Shown piece after piece: positions 7,181-12,826 of a stretch of 17,146 bases of DNA; within the stretch, counting starts at the first letter, position 1; each line of letters opens with the position of its first letter. The notes under the pieces are model-generated. The model saw only the letters and a list, made by a program, of their open reading frames with translations, was not told where the DNA came from and searched no databases. Source of the DNA: an uncultured Bacilli bacterium (GTDB taxonomy: Bacteria; Bacillota_I; Bacilli_A; RF39; UBA660); contig CAKONX010000024.1 of NCBI GenBank assembly GCA_934098345.1, positions 1 through 17,146 of the forward strand, in the 5' to 3' direction. Position numbers and translations under genes: made by a program.

Positions 7181-7256
7181 GCCGACTTAGCTCAGTTGGT
7201 AGAGCAACGCCCTCGTAACGCGTAGGTCGTAGGTTCAAGTCCTATAGTCGGCACCA
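7181..7256 (+). tRNA. tRNA-Thr, anticodon CGU (reads ACG)
   Basis: The acceptor GCCGACT (7181-7187) pairs with AGTCGGC (7246-7252). The D stem is GCTC/GAGC, the T arm is GTAGG-TTCAAGT-CCTAT, the discriminator is A (7253) and CCA is encoded (7254-7256). The anticodon loop CTCGTAA (7212-7218) gives anticodon CGT at 7214-7216. The anticodon stem ACGCC (7207-7211) against CGCGT (7219-7223) has four pairs, but a C-C mismatch at the pair next to the loop (tRNA positions 31 and 39). In related tRNAs I would expect GGCGT there. Otherwise the gene looks intact, with a promoter and terminator. Confidence 0.92.
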
Positions 7257-7302
7257 TATTGAAAAGGATCTCGAAATTTTAAAAATTTGAGAGTAATAAA
7301 TT

Positions 7303-7328
7303 ACTAACAGAAATGTTAGTTTTTTTTT
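7303..7328 (+). terminator. Terminator of tRNA-Thr
   Basis: ACTAACA (7303-7309), GAAA loop, TGTTAGT (7314-7320), then eight T. An additional AT-rich hairpin with CTC/GAG ends lies at 7270-7292, between the tRNA and this terminator. Confidence 0.88.
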
Positions 7329-7338
7329 ATAAAAAATT

Positions 7339-7378
7339 AAATACCATAATGAAAAATTTTACATTATGGTATTTTTTT
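7339..7378. terminator. Second hairpin, terminator-like, overlapping a promoter
   Basis: A perfect 13-bp inverted repeat, AAATACCATAATG (7339-7351) and CATTATGGTATTT (7362-7374), with a 10-base spacer and T run to 7378. It could be a backup terminator, or an operator, because the next gene's -35 lies in its spacer and right arm. Confidence 0.6.
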
Positions 7379-7386
7379 GCTATAAT
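7358..7386 (+). promoter_or_regulatory. Promoter of the gene at 7411, with extended -10
   Basis: TTTACA (7358-7363), 17-bp spacer, perfect TATAAT (7381-7386) preceded by TGC (7378-7380), an extended -10. The start codon is 25 bases downstream. Confidence 0.75.
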
Positions 7387-7410
7387 ATACCGAAAAAAAG
7401 AGGGGTTATT

Positions 7411-8184
7411 ATGTTAATGGATGACTTAATGGGTTATGAATTTAAAAGAGTAGATAGTGTTAAATATAAAAATGACGCTATGGCTAAAAAGGTTATTAAT
7501 GAATATTTAAGAAAGAATAATTTATATTTTGATGTATATAAATTGCCTTTTTATAATTTAAATCATTTACTTAATGGATATTATTATTTAAAGAAGATTG
7601 GTGAAGTAAAAGAATTAGATGAAATATTACAAAAATATAATTTTAATTATGCTTTTTCTATTCGTAATGCCATATATGATCTTTTTTTACTAGAAAGAGA
7701 TAAAAGAAGATATCAGACTGTTAAACCTACATTATGGCCAGGAGTAAATAGTATTGAGAATAATGGTCCTTTATTTAAAGTTAATACAGTTTTAGGGACT
7801 ATAAATGTTTATAAAGCAAGTGAAGTAATTGCAAATAAAATATTTAATCAAAGTCTATGTGGTCGATGCTTTGAAGTTAGTGAAGAATATGTTACAGAAA
7901 ATCCTGAATATAAAGTAGTTTTATCTTATATGCCTTATACTTTTATAGGTGGAGATTATCATGCATATTTAAGAAGAGATAGTGAAGTTTTAGATCTTGC
8001 TGCTAATGCTTTATTTACTGATTCATCTGCAGATTTATTATATCCAAGATGTCCAATAAAAGAACTTTCTTTAGATGAAATGAATTCTACTTATGAAAAT
8101 TTAAAACTTCAAGATAGTGAAGTAGAAGAAGATTATAAACTTCATGTTCTTGCTATACATTATGATAGATTAAGACATCATTAG
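7411..8184 (+). CDS. Unknown protein with a possible Cys-His-Asp triad (257 aa)
   Basis: ATG 7411 is chosen because a GAGGGG site lies 5 bases upstream and the promoter -10 is at 7381-7386. A longer frame from 7366 would start inside the promoter. The protein has no signal peptide or membrane helix. The N-terminal third is helical and aromatic (YLRKNNLYFDVYKLPFYNL). The second half has CGRCFEVS with C150 and C153, then GGDYHAYLRR with H184, then EVLDLAAN with D195. This Cys, His, Asp order with hydrophobic strands is what papain-fold enzymes (transglutaminase-like, arylamine N-acetyltransferase) show, but the similarity is by eye and weak. It is a single-gene unit with its own promoter and terminator. 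Confidence 0.75.
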   Translation: MLMDDLMGYEFKRVDSVKYKNDAMAKKVINEYLRKNNLYFDVYKLPFYNLNHLLNGYYYLKKIGEVKELDEILQKYNFNYAFSIRNAIYDLFLLERDKRRYQTVKPTLWPGVNSIENNGPLFKVNTVLGTINVYKASEVIANKIFNQSLCGRCFEVSEEYVTENPEYKVVLSYMPYTFIGGDYHAYLRRDSEVLDLAANALFTDSSADLLYPRCPIKELSLDEMNSTYENLKLQDSEVEEDYKLHVLAIHYDRLRHH

Positions 8185-8202
8185 TGATAATGATGCCTTT
8201 TT
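8176..8202 (+). terminator. Terminator after the gene at 7411
   Basis: CATCATTA (8176-8183), GTGA loop, TAATGATG (8188-8195), then CC and five T. The stop codon lies at the top of the stem. Confidence 0.8.
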
Positions 8203-8246
8203 GTTATTATTTTTTATTTTATGAAAATAATAATAATGGTGATTAA

Positions 8247-8759
8247 ATGTTTTATTATATAAATATCTTTTTTATATTTTCAATGTTCGGTTATATTATG
8301 GAATGTGTTTTTAATTTTATATGCAAAGAAAAATCTGGAAGTGGTATTCTTTCACTTCCATGGACACCAATATATGGATTTGGATCAGTTTTAATATTGT
8401 TAGTTTATAATTTCATTCAAAAAAATATTTATATTTTAGGTTATCAAAAAGCATTTTTATTAAGTATATCAATGATGATTATTTTAACTTTAATTGAACT
8501 TATTGGAGGTATCTTTATTGAAAAAGTATTTCATAAGACTTTCTGGGATTATCGTAAATTTAAATTTAATATTGGAAAATATATTGCTTTAGAAGTATCT
8601 TTAATATGGGCTTTTTCATCAGTTATTTTAGCTTATGTTGTTATACCATTTTTAAAACCATATATTTTAACAATACCTAATTATATAACAACTACTTTTA
8701 TAATTTTATTTATATTAGATAACATTAATATGTACTTAACTGGAAAAGTTAATAAATAG
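8247..8759 (+). CDS. PF06541-type integral membrane protein (putative ABC-transporter type IV)
   Basis: This 170-residue membrane protein has about five hydrophobic helices. It carries the features I associate with the family once called DUF1113 (PF06541): an N-terminal helix with GYIMECVF, a Gly/Pro loop WTPIYGFG (about residues 39-46), the helix LIELIGGIFIEKVFH, a polar loop with FWDY (99-102) and the helix EVSLIWAFSSVIL. The biochemical role of this family is not established despite its name. A GGTGA ribosome site (8238-8242) precedes the ATG by 4 bases. The next gene follows after 43 bases with the same type of site, so the two are probably co-transcribed. Confidence 0.8.
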   Translation: MFYYINIFFIFSMFGYIMECVFNFICKEKSGSGILSLPWTPIYGFGSVLILLVYNFIQKNIYILGYQKAFLLSISMMIILTLIELIGGIFIEKVFHKTFWDYRKFKFNIGKYIALEVSLIWAFSSVILAYVVIPFLKPYILTIPNYITTTFIILFILDNINMYLTGKVNK

Positions 8760-8802
8760 TATAAAAAAATAAAATTATTACAAAATAAAAATGGTGATAA
8801 TT

Positions 8803-9234
8803 ATGGAAGAAAATATAAATATATTAGATGAATTAAATAAAGGAGCCTGTATGGGAATGGACTCCATAAATATGATTAAAGATAAAATAAAAGATAAAGA
8901 ATTTAAAAATACTGTTGAAAATATTTATAAAAAATACGAAGAAATATCTAGAAAAATAACTAAACTTTATTATAAATATGACAAAGTGGATGATCCTAAA
9001 ACTACAAATCCAATATCAAAAGCAATGCTTTGGTCAGGAATTGAAATGAATACTCTTGCAGATACAAGTGATTCCAAACTAGCTGAATTACTTCTTAATG
9101 GAACTAACATGGGAATTATTGAAGGTCGAAAAATATTTAATAATAAATGCAGTGATGTTGAAGTAGAAGATTTAACAAAAGAATTTATAAGAATGCAAGA
9201 AGGCAGTGTTGAAGAACTAAAAAAATACCTATAA
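8803..9234 (+). CDS. Helical DUF2383/ferritin-like protein (143 aa)
   Basis: The start is placed at ATG 8803 because GGTGA (8793-8797) lies 5 bases upstream. An in-frame ATG at 8791 would put that site inside the gene. The protein looks like a four-helix bundle: DELNKGACMGMDSINMI (about 9-25), the helix around residues 33-58 ending in KLYYKY, KAMLWSGIEMNTLAD (73-87), the short helix LAELLLNGTNMGIIEG (93-108) and the C-terminal helix DLTKEFIRMQEGSVEELKKY. The pattern G-MGMDSI, W-GI-MNTL and NGT-MGIIEG matches a ferritin-like/DUF2383-like family common in Clostridia and Bacilli. Function is unknown. The metal-ligand pattern of true ferritins (E, E-x-x-H) is not seen. Confidence 0.78.
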   Translation: MEENINILDELNKGACMGMDSINMIKDKIKDKEFKNTVENIYKKYEEISRKITKLYYKYDKVDDPKTTNPISKAMLWSGIEMNTLADTSDSKLAELLLNGTNMGIIEGRKIFNNKCSDVEVEDLTKEFIRMQEGSVEELKKYL

Positions 9235-9259
9235 CAATACTTAAACGTATTGTTTTTTT
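9233..9259. terminator. Terminator between convergent genes
   Basis: AACAATAC (9233-9240), loop TTAAAC, GTATTGTT (9247-9254), then T to 9259. On the plus strand it directly ends the 8803 gene. On the minus strand the stem lies across the last codons of the 9654-9241 gene. Confidence 0.8.
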
Positions 9260-9654
9260 GTTAACTTAAATTCAGAGCTTCCATAAGCAGCTGATAGCTC
9301 ATAAGAATTCTTATAAAGAATGCTTTTTAAAACATCTAAGTTAGGTAAACTATCTACAAAATAAACTCCAGTTATATTATAAATACCTTTTAAAGAATTA
9401 ATATAGTCATTTAAAATGGCATAATCACTCATTTTAAAATTATTTTCAAAGAATATTTGAAAACTAGTATTATCTTGTACTTTTCTTTTAGCATTCATAA
9501 TTTCTTCTAAATTTACTCGATCATGACTAACTAAAGAAAAAACTTGATAATCAATCATAGATAAATTTTTTACTGTTTGAACAAATTCGTTATATTTATC
9601 ACTGCTATCAATAAACTTCATTACATCATAAAAAATAAGTACAATATTAGTCAA
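9241..9654 (-). CDS. Protein of unknown function (137 aa), TTG start
   Basis: On the minus strand a TTG (9654-9652) lies 8 bases after AAGGA (9667-9663). The nearest ATG is codon 12 and has no site, so TTG is preferred. The sequence begins with a beta strand plus Asp (TNIVLIFYDVMKFID) and then alternates helix and strand (YQVFSLVSHDR, GIYNITGVYFVDSL). This looks like a small Rossmann or HAD-like alpha/beta protein, but no catalytic motif is complete. It has no membrane helix. It converges on the 8803 gene and shares its terminator region. The family is not recognised. Confidence 0.75.
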   Translation of the reverse strand: MTNIVLIFYDVMKFIDSSDKYNEFVQTVKNLSMIDYQVFSLVSHDRVNLEEIMNAKRKVQDNTSFQIFFENNFKMSDYAILNDYINSLKGIYNITGVYFVDSLPNLDVLKSILYKNSYELSAAYGSSEFKLTKKQYV

Positions 9655-9779
9655 TTTTATTTTCCTTTCATAATAATATATATAAATAATTATAAAAAAA
9701 TATTACTTAAAATAATTTGCTTAATATAATTGTTTGTGGTAATATAACAAAAGTTTTTTTGAGTTTAGGAAGGGTTAAA

Positions 9780-10836
9780 ATGATAAGAATATTAAATACT
9801 TTTTATAATGATATATTAAAGGAAACAAGTGCTGGTTCAGTTGATTGTTTATTTAAATTTAATATGTGTTTCTCAACTTATTTATGTGAAACTAAAAAAA
9901 ATAATTCCAGCAACAGTTAAATCAAATAATTATTTTATTCCAGTACTTATAATTAATAATATGGATGAATTTAATAAATTGTTAGTTGAATATGTTAATT
10001 TGGCTGTTAATTTTTATAAAGATGATAGATATTTTGAAGAATTAAATGGAGAAACAGAAGAAGAATATTATAAAGAAAAAATGGTAATGACACTTTTATG
10101 GAGTAATGCAAGTATAGAAGATTTTAATCATCCAGAAGAATTTTTAAGAAGAAGAATAGAATTTATAAAAAATGAATTTGTTGAAAATTATGATTTGGGT
10201 TTTTCAAGTGTTTTAAAAGCAAATATAGAGTTTACTTCTAAAAAAGAAAAAATATTTAATGAAACTCCATATTCAATTTGCTTTAAAGCAAAATTAAATG
10301 ATGAAGAATATATTTTTCCAGTAATAAGATATGGAATATGTGATGATATCGTTTACGTTTATGCAATTCAAAGAGATGATACATTGGATAAAGAAAATAA
10401 ATTTGCTAAAAAAGTAAATAGATCACTCTATAAAGTAAATGAAGCTGTAGATATAGAAAATTTACAATACCCGAATATAATGAATGTAACTTCTTCTTTT
10501 GTAGTTGCTTTAGACTTATTCATTTGGCTATTTAAAAATATGGGTTTCAATAAATTTATGATAGTAGATTATTTACCAACAAGATGGAATGCTAAATGTT
10601 TAAAAAATAGCAAAAATGGTGGAAATGGGCTTACATTCGAAGAAAGAATGATGAAAGAAAATGCCGTTAAAAAATTTGAAAATACTTTTTATAGAGTTAA
10701 ATATCATAATAAAGAATTTTTAATAAATTCATTTTCTCCATTTAAATCTTTAGAAATATATGCAAATGATGGTAATGCAAATAATGAAATTTTAAGCGAA
10801 ATGATAACGTTAAGTAAAAAGTATAAAAGATATTAA
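9780..10836 (+). CDS. Unknown protein, frame broken by an extra A in an A8 run
   Basis: An ATG at 9780 with a GGAAGGG site (8 bases or so upstream) opens a frame that reads MIRILNTFYNDILKET and on to CETKKNNSSNS, stopping at 9918-9920. From the run of eight A at 9898-9905 the +1 frame continues as KKIIPATVKSNNY and runs open to the stop at 10836. Removing one A would give a continuous 351-residue protein. The downstream frame has no start with a ribosome site. The joined protein is soluble, acidic and Asn/Lys-rich, with a helical region (EEFLRRRIEFIKNEF) and strand-like parts (FPVIRYGICDDIVYVYAIQ, FLINSFSPFKS). I do not recognise it. It may be a pseudogene, a phase-variable or slippage-decoded gene, or carry an assembly error. 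Confidence 0.7.
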
Positions 10837-10859
10837 AAACCTATGAGTAATTTATAATA

Positions 10860-10887
10860 ACCAAGTTTTAGTTTATTACATAATATA
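10860..10887 (+). promoter_or_regulatory. Possible sigma-K/sigma-E type promoter before the CotD-like gene
   Basis: AC at 10860-10861, a 17-base spacer and CATAATATA at 10879-10887 fit the Bacillus sigma-K pattern (AC, about 17, CATAnnnTA). Such a loose pattern occurs by chance in AT-rich DNA. Support comes only from the coat-like gene behind it, and the leader would be very short. Confidence 0.25.
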
Positions 10888-10909
10888 AACTAGAAAGGAA
10901 TTGGCAATT

Positions 10910-11194
10910 ATGAATCCAAGATGTTATGAAAAAGAAAATATAGATATGAATCAAATGGGTAATTATAATGATACACAAGCAAATTATCCAAACTGTGCAT
11001 GTCCTCCAGTTTATGAATGTCCACAAGAAAGAGTATGTGAAAGATATATTGTGCATGAAGTTCCACACGTAATGCCTATACATACTAAAATAGTTAATCA
11101 TCATATCTATAAACATTCTTATACACCATGTTACACAATGAGTGAATGTGATACATGTGAAAACGTATATGATCCTTGTTGTAAAAACTTCTAG
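10910..11194 (+). CDS. Cys/His-rich CotD-like spore coat protein (94 aa)
   Basis: ATG 10910 lies 9 bases after GAAAGGAA. An upstream TTG at 10901 is directly against that site and is rejected. The protein is short, with no signal peptide, and is rich in Cys, His, Tyr and Pro. It contains CACPPVYECPQE, the strand HEVPHVMPIHTKIVNHHIY (about residues 48-66), YTPCYTMSECDTCE and the end DPCC. The VP-H-IH-K-VNHH pattern resembles the inner spore coat protein CotD family, whose members are laid down around the forespore and cross-linked. A metal-binding role is the main alternative. If correct, it implies a sporulating lineage or a remnant of one. The gene has its own strong terminator. Confidence 0.65.
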   Translation: MNPRCYEKENIDMNQMGNYNDTQANYPNCACPPVYECPQERVCERYIVHEVPHVMPIHTKIVNHHIYKHSYTPCYTMSECDTCENVYDPCCKNF

Positions 11195-11210
11195 AAATAG
11201 AAGTTTTTTT
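11183..11210 (+). terminator. Terminator after the CotD-like gene
   Basis: AAAAACTTCTA (11183-11193), GAAA loop, TAGAAGTTTTT (11198-11208) and further T. The stem includes the stop codon. Confidence 0.88.
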
Positions 11211-11243
11211 AATGTTTGTTTTAAATAAAAATACTATTTTGTA

Positions 11244-11252
11244 TGATATAAT
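11244..11252 (+). promoter_or_regulatory. Extended -10 promoter for the 11285-12468 unit
   Basis: TGA TATAAT (11244-11252) gives an extended -10 element 32 bases before the ATG. No good -35 is present at 16-18 bp. Confidence 0.5.
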
Positions 11253-11284
11253 AAATTTATTAAAAAAATACTTGTGGAGGTTTT

Positions 11285-11695
11285 ATGAAAATATTTATAA
11301 TATCAAGTGCAGCTTTTTATGACAAAATTAAACCCATAAAAGATTACTTAGAAAGTAAAGGCTTTGAATTATTAATGCCAAATACATATGACTCACCTAA
11401 CTTAACAAAAGAAGCATGGAATGAAGGATATGAGGCACATGCAAAGTTAGTACAAAAACTTTTCAAAATGAGTGAAGAAAAAATTAAAAGCGTTGATGCT
11501 GTTTTATGCATTAATTTTGAAAAAAATAATATTGAAAATTATATTGGTGGTGCTACATTTATTGAAATCTATGAAGCATTTAAAAATAACAAAAAAATAT
11601 ATTTATATCATGATATTCCAAAAGGAATGTTATTTGATGAAATAGCTAGTTTTGAACCAATAATAATTAATGAAAATTTAGATTTAATTAAATAA
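11285..11695 (+). CDS. Nucleoside 2-deoxyribosyltransferase-like protein (136 aa)
   Basis: The protein starts with a strand and Ser-rich turn (MKIFIISSAAFYDKIKPIKDYLESKGFE), has an Asp-containing strand (VDAVLCINFEK, about residues 70-80), then a conserved-looking NYIGGATFIEIYEAFKNNKK (86-105) and KIYLYHDIPKGMLFDEI. This order (first strand with Ser, D-A-V-L-hydrophobic-N, then GG-T--E--A loop and helix) is that of nucleoside 2-deoxyribosyltransferase-like folds, where the Glu of the GG-T--E motif attacks the sugar. E94 would be that residue. Whether it cleaves or transfers a nucleoside is not shown. A GGAGG site lies 4 bases before the ATG. The Fic gene follows after 20 bases, so they are probably one operon. 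Confidence 0.72.
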   Translation: MKIFIISSAAFYDKIKPIKDYLESKGFELLMPNTYDSPNLTKEAWNEGYEAHAKLVQKLFKMSEEKIKSVDAVLCINFEKNNIENYIGGATFIEIYEAFKNNKKIYLYHDIPKGMLFDEIASFEPIIINENLDLIK

Positions 11696-11715
11696 ACGAT
11701 GAAAGGAAAATTTTT

Positions 11716-12468
11716 ATGAATGTACAAGAATTAAAAGATGAATTAATTAAACAAAAAAGTTCTAAATTTAAAGGCAATATATATCATTATTCACAAGTTA
11801 ATTTTGCTTATAATTCAAATAAAATTGAGGGAAGTAGATTAACAAGTGAACAAACTGAAGCTATTTTTTTGACATCTTCTTTTATTTCTAAAAATGATGA
11901 ATTAATAAAACTTGATGATTTAACTGAATCTAAAAATCATTTTAAATTATTTGATTATATGATTGACAATGTTGATAAGCTTTTAACTAAAGAAATGTTA
12001 ATTGAAATGAATAAAGTACTAAAAAGAAATACAAGTGATGAAGATGATCCTAGATATAATGTTGGAGGTTTTAAAATAGTACCAAATACAATAGGAGTAA
12101 TAAATGAAACTAAAACAACTGAACCAAAAAATGTTGAAAAGGAACTAGACAAATTACTAAATTCATATAATTTAAAAAAACAAGTTTCTATAGAAGATAT
12201 AATTGATTTTCATTTTAACTTTGAACGTATTCATCCATTTGGAGACGGAAATGGTCGCGTTGGTAGAATGATAATGTTTAAAGAATGTTTAAGAAATAAT
12301 ATTATTCCTTTTATTGTACTTGATGATGATAGATCTTATTATTTAAGAGGATTAAAAGAATATGAAAATGATAAGATGTATTTAATTGACACGATTAAAC
12401 ATGAACAAGATATTTATGAAAAGATATGTGAAGAATTATTAGATTTTGATTTAAAAGAAAATAGTTAA
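11716..12468 (+). CDS. Fic family protein with N-terminal inhibitory motif
   Basis: Fic enzymes usually transfer AMP (or another phosphate-containing group) from a nucleotide to a hydroxyl side chain of a target protein. This 250-residue protein has the full active-site motif HPFGDGNGRVGR (residues 173-184), with catalytic His173, metal-binding Asp177 and phosphate-binding Arg residues. The N-terminal SNKIEG (34-39) matches the (S/T)xxxE(G/N) inhibitory helix of class II Fic proteins, in which the Glu (E38) blocks productive ATP binding. Auto-inhibition in cis would explain the lack of a separate antitoxin. YNVGGFKIVPNTIG (114-127) resembles the beta-flap region that docks targets. A GAAAGGAAA site precedes the ATG. 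Confidence 0.92.
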   Translation: MNVQELKDELIKQKSSKFKGNIYHYSQVNFAYNSNKIEGSRLTSEQTEAIFLTSSFISKNDELIKLDDLTESKNHFKLFDYMIDNVDKLLTKEMLIEMNKVLKRNTSDEDDPRYNVGGFKIVPNTIGVINETKTTEPKNVEKELDKLLNSYNLKKQVSIEDIIDFHFNFERIHPFGDGNGRVGRMIMFKECLRNNIIPFIVLDDDRSYYLRGLKEYENDKMYLIDTIKHEQDIYEKICEELLDFDLKENS

Positions 12469-12545
12469 AAATAGTACAAATTTAACAATTAAGAATATTA
12501 TAAAATATAAACACATTTTAATATGTAAATATTGTGTCTAATCTA

Positions 12546-12574
12546 TTTATATATTTTTTCACTTATAGTATATT
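12546..12574 (+). promoter_or_regulatory. Weak candidate promoter of rpoZ
   Basis: TTTATA (12546-12551), 17 bp, TATATT (12569-12574), 23 bases before the rpoZ ATG. Each half is an imperfect match. Confidence 0.35.
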
Positions 12575-12597
12575 AATAACATAGGAGAGTGAAAAGA

Positions 12598-12798
12598 ATG
12601 ATTTATCCATCAATAGATAAAATATTAAAGAATGTAGATTCAAAATATATTTTAGTACATGTTGTAGCTAAAAGAAGTAGACAAATGCAAGAAACAAAAC
12701 ATTTTCAAATGAAAGAAAATGAATATGTTTCAAAAAAAGAAATTGGTAGGGCTTTAGAAGAACTTGATAAAGGATTAATTCATATTATAAAAGATTAA
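12598..12798 (+). CDS. rpoZ: RNA polymerase omega subunit
   Basis: Omega binds the C-terminal region of the beta-prime subunit and helps RNA polymerase assembly. The 66-residue product shows the family pattern: MIYPSIDKILKNVDSKYIL (1-19), the conserved helix HVVAKRSRQMQE (21-32) and the C-terminal KKEIGRALEELDKGLIHI. ATG 12598 is 10 bases after AGGAG (12583-12587). An in-frame GTG at 12589 is too close to that site. In many Firmicutes rpoZ follows gmk. Here it sits between a Fic gene and a cation pump, with only a weak hairpin and T run before the pump gene, so part of its transcript may read on into it. Confidence 0.9.
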   Translation: MIYPSIDKILKNVDSKYILVHVVAKRSRQMQETKHFQMKENEYVSKKEIGRALEELDKGLIHIIKD

Positions 12799-12808
12799 TC
12801 TTTTTTTT
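12789..12808 (+). terminator. Weak terminator or attenuator between rpoZ and the pump gene
   Basis: AAAAGA (12789-12794), TTAA loop, TCTTTT, with eight more-or-less continuous T following. The stem is short and AT-rich, so termination is probably partial. Confidence 0.45.
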
Positions 12809-12826
12809 GTAGAGAGAGGAAATAAT

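Noticed and set aside
9717..9779. Upstream extension of the 9780 gene to a TTG at 9717
   Set aside because: It covers a likely promoter region, and the ribosome site is right before ATG 9780.
10868..11116. Minus-strand 82-codon frame
   Set aside because: It is the antisense shadow of the CotD-like gene, which has a ribosome site and terminator. The shadow has neither.
11955..12152. Minus-strand 65-codon frame
   Set aside because: It lies inside the well-supported Fic gene and has no start signal.
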